From assembly GCA_021779915.1 (NCBI GenBank), contig JAJXZR010000001.1:1-56349 (forward strand): a DNA stretch of 56,349 nucleotides, written 5' to 3'. Positions 17,600-25,461 of this stretch are shown in pieces (position 1 is the first letter of the stretch; every line of letters starts with the position of its first letter). This DNA comes from a bacterium. GTDB taxonomy: Bacteria; Patescibacteriota; Minisyncoccia; CAIUEV01. The notes beneath the pieces are model-generated. The model worked only from the letters and a program-made list of their open reading frames with translations, was not told where the DNA came from and ran no database searches. Position numbers and translations under genes: made by a program.

Positions 17600-19132
17600 A
17601 TGTTTAAAAAAATCATTCGCAGAAATATGGTTCAAATTGTGATTGTATTTGTAGTAACATTCTCGATTTTTTATGCCCTAGAATTTAATTCCCGCAATCC
17701 CTATTTTTCCGGTTATGACAGCTTTTATCATATTGGCATGTCGGAATTAATTATGAAGGAAGGCTTTACTAGACAATTTCCTTATCTCTATTTCACTACT
17801 ATAAATAAAAATTTTTCTGACAATCACCTTTTATTCCATCTCTTAATGATTCCATTTATTAAATTATTCGGGGATGTTGTTGGTCCGAAACTTTTTATTG
17901 TATTGACTTTTTCTCTGGTGTTTGTCTTCTTGTTTATTCTACTTAAGCGGTTAAACTTCGCTTGGGCGCTTCCCTTCACTTTCATTGCTTTTTTTTTAGA
18001 GCCTTCAGATTTCTATTTCCGGATGGCCTTTATCCGTGACCCAACTCCCTCTTTGTTATTCCTTGTAGTCGGATTATTTCTTGTTTATGAAAGGCGGTAT
18101 GTTGCTATTGGAATCCTGTCTTTCCTTTATGGATGGCTATATACAGGTGGAGGGTTCTTATTCCTTCTGACTTATGTGATAATTTATGAAGGAATTTCCC
18201 TGCTCACTAGAAAAAAATTGAATTGGAAAATGCTGATTTATTCCACTCTTGGAACTGCTTTGTCGCTTGTAATAAATCCTTATTTTCCTGCGAATGTGAA
18301 ATCAATATTTCTACAAATATTTCAAACTGGTCTTCAAGCCAAACAATATTCGGGCGGTGAATGGTACCCTTATGACACTTGGTTTTGGTTCTCTATTTCC
18401 TACATTCCTTTGATTATTTGTTTTGGAGCGATTGGAATTGCTCTTTACAAAGGTATTAAAATTTCTCGTTTTTCTCTTTCGGTTTTTATTTTCAGTCTTT
18501 TCCTGATGGTTTTACTTTGGAAATCAAAAAGATTCATCGAATTATGGCCATTTTTTGCAATTCTGAGTGGGATTTTAATTGCGGGCAAACAACTGGAGGA
18601 GTGGGTAAAACAAACAACCAATAGAGTTCTGAGAGAACACTTCAAAAAACATAAACTCCATTTCATTGTTTTACTTTTAGGAATCGGAATACTGGGATCT
18701 ACGTCACTAGTGTTTGCCAGAGGCGAATGGTCAAGAGCCTGGAAGGACACGGCTATGGATTATAACGTTGATAAAGCCAAAGAAGCCCAGGAATTTCTTA
18801 AATCTAAAAGCAATCCGGGAGATATTGTGTTCACGGACGATTGGGACGTTTTTCCTTTGTATTTTTATCTCAACCAAAAAGATTACTACATTGTGGGACT
18901 TGATCCTGAATTTATGAACCAGTTTGACCACAATCTTTATATACAGTTTGCAGCTATTTCTTCTGGTAACGACAATAAGAATCTAGAACGGATCAAGGAT
19001 TTATTCAAGTCCAAATGGGTGATAGTGAAATTCGATCATGCCGAGTTTATTGGTAATCTTCGAGCCCGAAAAGATCTTTTTGATGAAGTTTTTTCCAATG
19101 GTGAGTACTTTGTTTTTAAAGTCAAAGGATAA
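17600..19132 (+). CDS. Multi-pass membrane protein, GT-C-like glycosyltransferase
   Basis: About ten to eleven hydrophobic helices are followed by a soluble C-terminal domain of about 140 residues (from SRAWKDTAMDYN). The first outside loop carries NPYFSGYDSFYHIGMSEL, the place where GT-C enzymes (STT3/oligosaccharyltransferase type) hold a catalytic acidic residue. I infer transfer of a sugar from a lipid carrier to a wall or surface acceptor, with no certain substrate. The frame is open from 17537, overlapping mutM. I chose the ATG at 17600 because the extra 21 residues are poorly hydrophobic and would lie in mutM, whereas FKKIIRRN is a normal basic lead into helix 1. Confidence 0.7.
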   Translation: MFKKIIRRNMVQIVIVFVVTFSIFYALEFNSRNPYFSGYDSFYHIGMSELIMKEGFTRQFPYLYFTTINKNFSDNHLLFHLLMIPFIKLFGDVVGPKLFIVLTFSLVFVFLFILLKRLNFAWALPFTFIAFFLEPSDFYFRMAFIRDPTPSLLFLVVGLFLVYERRYVAIGILSFLYGWLYTGGGFLFLLTYVIIYEGISLLTRKKLNWKMLIYSTLGTALSLVINPYFPANVKSIFLQIFQTGLQAKQYSGGEWYPYDTWFWFSISYIPLIICFGAIGIALYKGIKISRFSLSVFIFSLFLMVLLWKSKRFIELWPFFAILSGILIAGKQLEEWVKQTTNRVLREHFKKHKLHFIVLLLGIGILGSTSLVFARGEWSRAWKDTAMDYNVDKAKEAQEFLKSKSNPGDIVFTDDWDVFPLYFYLNQKDYYIVGLDPEFMNQFDHNLYIQFAAISSGNDNKNLERIKDLFKSKWVIVKFDHAEFIGNLRARKDLFDEVFSNGEYFVFKVKG

Positions 19133-19229
19133 AATCGAAATTAATAGCAGTTTCTCTTGCTTTTTTTGAAAAAGGGGCTTAGTTTAGCTCGTTGGTTTGA
19201 TCATTAAAATTTTAAAAGGAGATATTGCG

Positions 19230-19652
19230 ATGTTGACAAGATTGAAAAGAATGATCGGTTATGTTGTTGTCTTGACGGCAATTTCCTATGGAATGTGTGG
19301 ACTTACATTCTACGCAGTCGGAAATTATTGGTCTGCCACCATAATAATTGGTCTAACGAACGTTCTAGCGGCATTAATGGCCAGTTTTAGAATGGTTGCG
19401 GAAAGAGGACCATCGGTACATTCCGATGCACTTGATCAAGGTTTCGGGCTAGGAACGATTATGTTTATTGGTCAATTTTTGTATGTAATTCCTCAGCTTA
19501 AGGTCATTAATGGTTATCCAAGTTTTTGCATAACTTATTTTGTTTGTGCAATCATACTTGTTACGACTTGGGTTGGAGTTGCGTGGGCATGTACTTTGGG
19601 GGAAAGTTTTCACGAAGCTTTCTTCAAAACCAAAAATGCAGTTATCGATTAG
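19230..19652 (+). CDS. Small four-helix membrane protein, unknown function
   Basis: No family is recognised. About 140 residues contain four hydrophobic helices (near residues 10-30, 35-50, 75-90 and 105-130 from this start) and short polar loops. The AERGPSVHSDALDQGFG loop is the most polar part. I chose the ATG at 19230 because AAAGGAG sits just upstream, an unusually clear ribosome site for this window; an in-frame ATG at 19197 is possible. A good intrinsic terminator follows, so the gene is a self-contained unit. Confidence 0.7.
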   Translation: MLTRLKRMIGYVVVLTAISYGMCGLTFYAVGNYWSATIIIGLTNVLAALMASFRMVAERGPSVHSDALDQGFGLGTIMFIGQFLYVIPQLKVINGYPSFCITYFVCAIILVTTWVGVAWACTLGESFHEAFFKTKNAVID

Positions 19653-19674
19653 TACGTCGATTAGAAAACACACA

Positions 19675-19706
19675 AAGAGCAACTAAACTTAGTTGCTCTT
19701 TTTTAA
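19675..19706 (+). terminator. Intrinsic terminator after the small membrane protein
   Basis: AAGAGCAACTA pairs perfectly with TAGTTGCTCTT across the 4-base loop AACT. A T-rich run follows directly on the plus strand. The stem is 11 base pairs. It lies between two convergent genes. Confidence 0.8.
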
Positions 19707-19717
19707 TTTGATCAGAA

Positions 19718-19993
19718 CTAAATGTTACGGGTTTTATTTTGCCAGCGGGGAAGAGTTGGCATCATTTGGTCGGCCATCATCTCTGCTTCTTGAGGAGTTT
19801 TCCCTAGGAGGGTAATTGTTGCCTGGATGCTACTGGCGCGGACTTGCTCAAAATTCTTAAGTTCTCCCGTTTGTTGATTTTGGCAATGGATACAATAGCG
19901 ATTGTCCAGTGCAGAAGAAATATTTTTATTAAGAGGCATACCACAACTTTCACAAACCAAAGCAACTGGGTTGTCTAATGATTCGTCGGTCAT
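19718..19993 (-). CDS. Small zinc-ribbon protein
   Basis: The 91-residue protein has two cysteine pairs, CESCGMPL and CIHCQNQQ, about 20 residues apart. This forms a zinc ribbon like the putative zinc ribbon domain family (CxxCGMPL...CxxC). The C-terminal half is a helical, Met-rich segment ending MMPTLPRW. It likely binds one zinc ion; its target is unknown. It is in series with, and about 20 bases downstream of, the RDD protein gene on the minus strand. Confidence 0.75.
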   Translation of the reverse strand: MTDESLDNPVALVCESCGMPLNKNISSALDNRYCIHCQNQQTGELKNFEQVRASSIQATITLLGKTPQEAEMMADQMMPTLPRWQNKTRNI

Positions 19994-20016
19994 AAATTTG
20001 AATAAAAAATATCTAT

Positions 20017-20475
20017 TTATTTCTTCACTACGTAAGTCTTAGCAATTTTATCGTGCAGGCCTTGTTTTTTCTTATCAAAAGCAATCCAGAGAAACCCGAT
20101 CCCCAGGGTAATCCAACTGACGATATATCCAAGATAGCGGATAATAGCTGTTTTCCAGGACAATTTTTCTCCTTTTTCATTTACAATTTTGAGTCCGAAC
20201 AACATTTTTCCCGGACTAGTTGAAAGCACTCCCCAAAATCCGATGGTGTAGAGGATTGGAACTAAAGTTTGCCAGCCGGTAAAGCTGACATTAGCCGTTC
20301 CATCCTGCATGTTGGCGGTTTCGCTTCCAAAGAGAATTCTACCTAAAATTGACAGGATAATCCCGTCAATAATCGTTGCCAGAAGCCTAATCCAAAACCC
20401 TGCGTACTTTTTTGTTTTTACGCTTGGAACTTCCGGATTAGTTTGCTCTTTTGGAGCCTCTGGTTCGTTCTCCAT
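20017..20475 (-). CDS. RDD family membrane protein
   Basis: Family members are small integral membrane proteins of poorly known, possibly transport, function. After a charged N-terminus (about 30 residues) comes YAGFWIRLLATIIDGIIL with the family's Arg and Asp-Asp type positions. Then follow SPGKMLFGLKIVNEKG, the RYLGYIVSWITLGIGFLWIAF helices and KKQGLHDKIAKTYVV. These match the RDD consensus throughout. The length is 152. It is transcribed ahead of the zinc-ribbon gene. Confidence 0.88.
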   Translation of the reverse strand: MENEPEAPKEQTNPEVPSVKTKKYAGFWIRLLATIIDGIILSILGRILFGSETANMQDGTANVSFTGWQTLVPILYTIGFWGVLSTSPGKMLFGLKIVNEKGEKLSWKTAIIRYLGYIVSWITLGIGFLWIAFDKKKQGLHDKIAKTYVVKK

Positions 20476-20618
20476 TTGTTTTTGATTAAAATTTATTAAA
20501 GATCAAAATTATTTCCTTAAATTATACCACAGTTTTATTCTTGATAAACTTGAAAAACCTTATAACTTGAAAAACTAAGTTTTTTGTTGACTTTTTCTAA
20601 TATTTGTCTCACTATAAC

Positions 20619-20650
20619 CCTCGAAAAAGCTGTTTAACAATTCGAGGAGG
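20619..20650 (+). promoter_or_regulatory. Leader hairpin overlapping a strong Shine-Dalgarno site
   Basis: CCTCGAA (20619-20625) can pair with TTCGAGG (20641-20647). The right arm contains the first part of GAGGAGG, the ribosome site of the gene starting at 20657. A folded leader would hide that site. A TATAAC lies just upstream (20613) with TTGACT at 20587, but the 20-base spacing makes that promoter weak on paper. Confidence 0.35.
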
Positions 20651-20656
20651 AACAAG

Positions 20657-21343
20657 ATGGAGAAAAAAATATTCTATAATTTTTTTGAGCTTGGAGACTT
20701 CGTTTACTACAAGCCCTTATTGCCGGATAATCCCCTTAGGAAAGAAGATCTCTACTTAAAGAGGTTGCAGTGCAAAATAGTGGGATTTGAAGAGCTGGCA
20801 ATTGGCCGTAATTCGGAGAAAGCGCTCCAATGGGGAATTAAACCGGGGATTTATAAAAATCTTGATAAAGTAAAGATTAAAATTCCCTTAATTGGTGGGG
20901 AAACCGTTTGGGTTAGGAGAGCTTACGATTTGGAACATTGCAACAAGAAAGTTGCAAAAGAAAGAGCGGTGGCGCTTAAATATTTGAGAGACAAGTATAA
21001 AAATAATGAAGTCGAACTTGCAAGGAAAATTGCCGAAAAAAATTTTATTCGAGATCTTCCTGAAACACCTTTTTGGGAAGATGATTTAGTTGAAATGAAA
21101 AGAGTTTTTGCCGGCAGTATTTACCGAATAATCGACATTGACTATGTCCGCTTACGAGAAATAATCTACAAAGACGAAGAGATGGAAATAGAATATTCTG
21201 CTTACAAGATAATCAATTTGGAAGGCAAAACAAAAGAAGTCAACAAAGATGAAATCAAACTGCTCGTTCGCGGAAAGTATTGGAAAAAAGCACATGACGC
21301 GGATGTTTTGTTGTTTCATCCAAAAACTCTTCACCACGTGTAA
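20657..21343 (+). CDS. Unrecognised 228-residue soluble protein
   Basis: I recognise no family. The protein has no signal peptide or membrane helix and is rich in charged residues. The first part (about 1-95) looks like a beta-rich fold with FELGDFVYYKPLLP and VKIKIPLIGGETVWVRRAY. The middle is helical (CNKKVAKERAVALKYLRDK) and the end is again beta-rich. The repeated theme of GDFVYY and YRIIDIDYV segments would fit small SH3- or Tudor-like barrels, but this is a guess. It has an unusually strong ribosome site (GAGGAGG) and its own terminator, unlike most neighbours. Confidence 0.7.
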   Translation: MEKKIFYNFFELGDFVYYKPLLPDNPLRKEDLYLKRLQCKIVGFEELAIGRNSEKALQWGIKPGIYKNLDKVKIKIPLIGGETVWVRRAYDLEHCNKKVAKERAVALKYLRDKYKNNEVELARKIAEKNFIRDLPETPFWEDDLVEMKRVFAGSIYRIIDIDYVRLREIIYKDEEMEIEYSAYKIINLEGKTKEVNKDEIKLLVRGKYWKKAHDADVLLFHPKTLHHV

Positions 21344-21360
21344 GCAATTTAATAAAATCC

Positions 21361-21394
21361 AAAACGGAATGCCAAAAGGCTTTCCGTTTTTTAT
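21361..21394 (+). terminator. Intrinsic terminator after the 228-residue gene
   Basis: AAAACGGAAtGCC pairs with GGCtTTCCGTTTT around an AAAA loop with one T-T mismatch, followed by a T-rich run ending TTATTTTA. It lies 18 bases after the stop codon. Confidence 0.75.
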
Positions 21395-21460
21395 TTTATG
21401 CTTTAATTACCAAAAATTTAAAAATAGTTGAAAATAGAAAAGTAAAATTTAGATTTTCTT

Positions 21461-22987
21461 ATGAACAATTATACGATAGTGGAAAAACTGAAAAATTGGC
21501 GGGGGGAGCAGGCAATGAAGGAGAATTGTGAACTTTTTCGGATTCTTTCCAATGGAACGATTGAAGAAATCGCCTCTATTTTACCTCGAAATAAAGAGGA
21601 ATTGTTAAAGATTAAAGGAATTAAGGAAAGAAAATTTGAGAAATATGGGAAAGACATTCTTCGAATAGTTACCGGCCTGGAAGAAGGTAATGATTCTGAA
21701 AGCAACGATGAAAATACCCTCTTCTCATTTTTACCAAAAGGCAACAAAGATGAGAAGGAAAAAATTTATTCGGTAGGTGATTTTTTAGATCTGGTAAATC
21801 AAAATTTATCGGGTTTAAGAGCGAGTATAAGAGGAGAAATTACTAGTTTGGACCAGAGGGGCAATTATTTGTTTTTTTCTCTCAAAGACAAAGAAACAGA
21901 GAGTTTAATTAATTGTTTTATGTGGCGGAGTGATTATGAAATATGCAAAGTAGAGATTTCTGAGGGGATGGAAATTATCGCTCATGGAACGCCAGAAGTT
22001 TACAAAAGAAGTGGCCGGTTTACCTTTAGAACTGATGCGATTGAATTGTTTGGAGAAGGAGCCTTGAAAAAAGCTTATGATGAGTTAAAAAGAAAACTTG
22101 AAGAAGAAGGGCTTTTCCTCGAAGAAAGGAAAAAACCACTTGCCGAATATCCTCATCGAATCGGGCTTATTACCTCGCGGGATGGAGCAGTGATCAATGA
22201 TTTTTTAAATAATATCGGTCGATATGGCTATAAAATTACTTTTGTGGATTCCCGGGTGGAAGGTGTGATGGCAGTAAAGGATTTGGTTGAGGCAGTTCGA
22301 TTTTTCAAAAAACATCCGGTCGATGTGCTAGTAATAATCCGTGGTGGAGGAAGTTTGGAAAGTCTACAAGCTTTTAATAATGAAGCCCTTATTCGTGAAG
22401 TAGTAGGACTTGAAATCCCTTTGATGTGTGGAATTGGGCACGACAAAGACGTTCCCTTGCTTTCTTATGTGGCTGACCAAGCCTATTCCACGCCTTCTAT
22501 TGTAGCTAGGGAAATCAATCAATCCTGGGAAAAGGGGGTGGAAAAACTGGGACTTTACCAAGTTGAAGTTTTAAATGCGTTTGATAGAATATTAAAGGAT
22601 TCCAGTTACAATCTGGAGCGTGTTAAAGAGAAAATCAATACGTTTTTTCAAGATATCTCAAATAATTTTAAAGAAAAGGAGCAATCCGTCAAGCATTGGT
22701 TTTTGCTTCTTAATCAGTTAATTAAAATTCAAAAAGAAAAAATAGAAAGGGGGAAAAGTATTATTTTATCGGGTTTTGAAAATAAGTTGAATCACATTTA
22801 TGGCAATATCGATCAATTCGAAAGAAACCTTAAGAATAACGATCCAAGCCACCAATTAAAACTGGGTTACAGTATTTTAACTCTTCAAGGAAAAGTAGTG
22901 CGATCGGTTAAAGATCTCAAAAAGGGCGATGAAATCAGAAATAAACTGAGTGACGGGGAAGTTGTGTCGGAAGTTAGAAATAATTGA
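21461..22987 (+). CDS. xseA: Exonuclease VII large subunit with N-terminal HRDC-like domain
   Basis: With XseB it degrades single-stranded DNA in both directions. Residues about 100-200 form the OB fold (IYSVGDFLDLVNQNLSGLRA, IRGEITSLDQRGNYLFFSLKD). The catalytic part has RIGLITSRDGAVINDFLNNI, VDVLVIIRGGGSLESLQAFN and MCGIGHDKDVPLLSYVADQA with TPSIVA, then a long coiled coil and the C-terminal GYSILTLQGKVVRSVKDLKKGD. Before all this, residues about 5-75 look like an HRDC domain (VEKLKNWRGEQAMKEN then LPRNKEELLKIKGIKERKFE). That domain is normally found in RecQ and RNase D and is not part of E. coli XseA. The total length is 508 against about 456. xseB follows after a palindromic repeat. Confidence 0.93.
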   Translation: MNNYTIVEKLKNWRGEQAMKENCELFRILSNGTIEEIASILPRNKEELLKIKGIKERKFEKYGKDILRIVTGLEEGNDSESNDENTLFSFLPKGNKDEKEKIYSVGDFLDLVNQNLSGLRASIRGEITSLDQRGNYLFFSLKDKETESLINCFMWRSDYEICKVEISEGMEIIAHGTPEVYKRSGRFTFRTDAIELFGEGALKKAYDELKRKLEEEGLFLEERKKPLAEYPHRIGLITSRDGAVINDFLNNIGRYGYKITFVDSRVEGVMAVKDLVEAVRFFKKHPVDVLVIIRGGGSLESLQAFNNEALIREVVGLEIPLMCGIGHDKDVPLLSYVADQAYSTPSIVAREINQSWEKGVEKLGLYQVEVLNAFDRILKDSSYNLERVKEKINTFFQDISNNFKEKEQSVKHWFLLLNQLIKIQKEKIERGKSIILSGFENKLNHIYGNIDQFERNLKNNDPSHQLKLGYSILTLQGKVVRSVKDLKKGDEIRNKLSDGEVVSEVRNN

Positions 22988-23089
22988 AAATTAAAAATGG
23001 AAAATTGTGGTGTCGCTTCGCGACAATTAATTGAAGGTCGCCAAGGGCGACACCTTAATTTTGCATTTTGATTTTTACATTTTTAATTT
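22984..23089. repeat. TGTCGC-core inverted repeat, copy 2
   Basis: The outer arms are AAATTAAAAATGGAAAATTG and its A/T-rich counterpart. The inner part is GGTGTCGCTTCGCGACA and GTCGCCAAGGGCGACACC. It lies between xseA and xseB, which are usually adjacent, so transcription must pass through this hairpin for coupled expression. Confidence 0.7.
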
Positions 23090-23103
23090 AATTTATTAAA
23101 CCC

Positions 23104-23301
23104 ATGGACAAACAAAATTTATCCGAATCCCTTAAAAAACTCGAAGGAATTGCTAATTGGTTCGATAATCAGGAGGAGGTGGATGTGGAGAAGGGACTTC
23201 AGAAAGTCAAAGAAGGTGTAAAATTGATCAAGGAAAGCCGGAAGAGATTGGAGGAAGTAGAGAACGAGTTTGAGGACATTAAAAAGGAACTTGAAAACTA
23301 A
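23104..23301 (+). CDS. xseB: Exonuclease VII small subunit
   Basis: XseB subunits coat XseA to form the working nuclease. The 65-residue protein has the family layout: LSESLKKLEGIANWFDNQE, then VDVEKGLQKVKEGVKLIKESRKRL, all helical, with an acidic tail. The start ATG at 23104 follows a short A/T leader after the repeat. Its stop overlaps by 4 bases with the convergent pth gene. Confidence 0.9.
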   Translation: MDKQNLSESLKKLEGIANWFDNQEEVDVEKGLQKVKEGVKLIKESRKRLEEVENEFEDIKKELEN

Positions 23302-23909
23302 AGAGTGAAACTGCTGTTATTAAACATATTCATAGACTGCTCAAACCCTTCATGGATCAAAACTTCCAGGACCTCAGTCCCTTTTTTGGAAACGGTCTCA
23401 ATAATCTTTGGCGGAAAACTTTTTAGAATAAATTTTTCCGCCTTAATGTGTCCTTGAAGTTCAGATTTGGCCTTGGAAATTGGTCTTACGCCAATTTTAA
23501 TGCGGGTAAAATTGGTGCTTCCGAGAGATTTAATAATGCTTTCAACTCCTTTATGGCCACCAGAACTCTGGTTAGCTGAAATCTTCAGCTTTCCTAAAAG
23601 AATATCTGAGTCATCATGCACCACGATAATGTCAGCAGTTCTGATTTTCCAAAAATTCTGCGCTTCCCGAACGGCTAGACCTGAATTGTTCATATAGGTT
23701 TGAGGTTTGATAACAATAATCTCCTTTTCGGATGTTTTAATTTTTGCCACTTTGGAGTGAACTTTCTTGGCACTCTCAAAAATTCTTTGACTGTTTGAAA
23801 TAAATTCCTCAACAACCCAAAAACCCGCATTATGAGGAGTTTTTTGGTATTCCGGCGCAGGATTGCCCAGGCCGACGATGAGAATTGTTTTATCAGTAGT
23901 TTGAGACAT
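23298..23909 (-). CDS. pth: Peptidyl-tRNA hydrolase
   Basis: It frees tRNA from prematurely dropped peptidyl-tRNA. The sequence starts ILIVGLGNPAPEYQKTPHNAGFWVV, with the conserved Asn and the catalytic His of the HNxGF motif. It continues with VIKPQTYMNNSGLAV, VVHDDSDILLGKLKIS and SSGGHKGVESIIKSLGSTNFTRIKIGV, all Pth signatures. The length of 203 is normal. It is transcribed towards xseB, and upstream lies a MITE only 27 bases before its start codon, so the promoter is likely inside that element. Confidence 0.95.
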   Translation of the reverse strand: MSQTTDKTILIVGLGNPAPEYQKTPHNAGFWVVEEFISNSQRIFESAKKVHSKVAKIKTSEKEIIVIKPQTYMNNSGLAVREAQNFWKIRTADIIVVHDDSDILLGKLKISANQSSGGHKGVESIIKSLGSTNFTRIKIGVRPISKAKSELQGHIKAEKFILKSFPPKIIETVSKKGTEVLEVLIHEGFEQSMNMFNNSSFTL

Positions 23910-23936
23910 AGTTGAAAAGTAATTTTTAAAAACACG

Positions 23937-24104
23937 TGTTATCCTCGGCGTGTAGACCGGGGATCCAGTTAGACTAACAAGACTTTATTTTAATATTTAT
24001 CGTTAAAAAATTAAATATATTTAAATCAACGCTTTGCGAGATTAATACTATTCTCCTGGATCCCGGGTCCCTGCCTGCCGGTAGGCAAGAAGCCCGGGAT
24101 GACA
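23937..24104. mobile_element. MITE-like element with TGTTATCC/GGATGACA ends, copy 3, carrying a nested palindrome
   Basis: The left end is a diverged copy (TGTTATCCTCGGCGTGTAGA). The right end reads GGATCCCGGGTC, then the 20-base palindrome at 24070-24089 (CCTGCCTGCCGGTAGGCAAG), then AAGCCCGGGATGACA. Compared with copy 1, where CTGGGTC runs directly into AAGCCCGGG, the palindrome has been inserted exactly into the loop of the terminal hairpin. The same 20 bases recur, inverted, inside a gene at 52794. Confidence 0.75.
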
Positions 24105-24334
24105 CATAATTAAGTTTTTCCTTTTCTTAAGAGAGGAACTTGTTTAGAAGATTAAGATTTATTTACAAAATTCAAAAATTATAAAAATTAAAATTTATCA
24201 ACTTATTTGCCTAATATAAAATTATTAGCAATAAATATCATTTAGGAAAGAATTTTGGTTAGAAAGACTCGAAAAATTGGCTAAATTATTTTAACGCGTT
24301 AGAGTTTCATACGTCTTATTTTTTTGTATTAAAT
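24105..24334 (+). promoter_or_regulatory. A/T-rich leader of the L18-S5-L15 block
   Basis: These 230 bases have no open frame. They separate pth and a MITE from rplR and must hold the promoter for the ribosomal block, because nothing upstream reads in that direction. The best match I see is TTGGCT (24277-24282), a 17-base gap, then TAGAGT (24300-24305), each 4 of 6 against consensus. There is no Shine-Dalgarno site before the rplR ATG. Confidence 0.3.
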
Positions 24335-24706
24335 ATGAGTTCAAAAGTTGTATCACGAAACGAAAAAAGATTATCCAGGCATGGCAGAATCAGAGGCAAA
24401 GTTAAAGGAACGGCTGATTGCCCCAGACTTAACGTTTTTTGTAGTCTGAAGTTTGTTTATGTTCAAGCAATCAATGACGACGAGGGTAAGGTTGTTGCCA
24501 AGGCTCACAGTAAAGAGCTTCAGAAAAAGGGAGAGAAAAAATCTTTAAGTAACATAGAAAGTGCTATTGCTGTAGGAAAAATGATTGCCACGAGGTGTCT
24601 TGAACAAAAAATCGACAAAGTGGTTTTTGACCGCGGAGGTTATAAATATCACGGAAAAATCAAAGCTTTGGCTGATTCAGCCAGAGAAAACGGATTGAAA
24701 TTTTAA
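24335..24706 (+). CDS. rplR: 50S ribosomal protein L18
   Basis: L18 binds 5S rRNA in the central protuberance. The N-terminus is strongly basic (RNEKRLSRHGRIRGKVKG). It is followed by PRLNVFCSLKFVYVQAINDDEGKVVAKAHS, SAIAVGKMIATRCLEQKIDKVVFDRGGYKYHGKIKALAD and SARENGLKF, the normal L18 sequence and C-terminus. The length is 123. In most bacteria rplF precedes it; here a MITE and non-coding DNA do. It is followed by rpsE after 5 bases. Confidence 0.97.
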   Translation: MSSKVVSRNEKRLSRHGRIRGKVKGTADCPRLNVFCSLKFVYVQAINDDEGKVVAKAHSKELQKKGEKKSLSNIESAIAVGKMIATRCLEQKIDKVVFDRGGYKYHGKIKALADSARENGLKF

Positions 24707-24711
24707 TTGTT

Positions 24712-25425
24712 ATGAATATTTTTATGTCAACAGCTGATCAAAATAGAAATACGCCAGGGGGGAGACAGGAAAACAGGGGTGGTGGTCGTCGCGACTCTCA
24801 TCTAAGAGGAAGAGACAAAAGAGAAAAGGATTTTGACCACAGCCTTCTTCATGTCGCCCGTGTGGCTAGAGTCGTCCAGGGAGGTAGAAGATTCAGTTTC
24901 CGTGCTACGGTTGCCATCGGAGATCGCAAGGGAAAGGTGGGAGTGGGAGTAGCTAAGGGGTCAGACGTATCTACTGCAATTGGTAAGGCAATTCATGATG
25001 CAAAGAAAGATTTAGTATCTTTTCCTATAATTTCCGAAACGATTCCCTATGAGGTCGAAGCCAGATACAAAGGAGCAAAGATCATTATAAAACCTGCTAG
25101 AATTGGGAAAGGTATTGTAGCTGGAGGATCGCTTCGAGTTATCGCAGAATTAGGAGGAATAAAAAATCTGACTGCCAAGAGCCTTGGCTCCAGTAACAAG
25201 ATAAATACTGCCAAAGCAATGCTTGGCGCCTTGAAAGCTATGCGATCCAAGAGAGCTTCTACTCCAATTGAGTTTGAAAATAAGGAAATGGAAAAGGCAG
25301 AGAAGCTCGAGGAGCAGAAAAAGACTCAAGAGAGCCTTGAAAAAGAGGAAGGGGTAAAAGTCTCTCCCGAGATAACGGAGAAAGCTAAATCCGCTCCCGC
25401 CAAAGCCACAACAATCAAGAAATAA
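24712..25425 (+). CDS. rpsE: 30S ribosomal protein S5
   Basis: S5 helps decoding fidelity and forms part of the mRNA entry region. After a Gly/Arg-rich N-terminal tail come FDHSLLHVARVARVVQGGRRFSFRATVAIGD, GKVGVGVAKGSDVSTAIGKAIHDAKK and the C-terminal RIGKGIVAGGSLRVIAELGGIKNLTAKSLGSSN. It is longer than usual (237 against about 165) because of an extra charged C-terminal tail of about 50 residues (Glu/Lys, then Ala/Pro-rich). An in-frame ATG at 24724 is an alternative start. No L30 gene lies between it and L15. Confidence 0.97.
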   Translation: MNIFMSTADQNRNTPGGRQENRGGGRRDSHLRGRDKREKDFDHSLLHVARVARVVQGGRRFSFRATVAIGDRKGKVGVGVAKGSDVSTAIGKAIHDAKKDLVSFPIISETIPYEVEARYKGAKIIIKPARIGKGIVAGGSLRVIAELGGIKNLTAKSLGSSNKINTAKAMLGALKAMRSKRASTPIEFENKEMEKAEKLEEQKKTQESLEKEEGVKVSPEITEKAKSAPAKATTIKK

Positions 25426-25461
25426 AGATAACATTAATTTTAACTAGATTAGTTTAATTTT

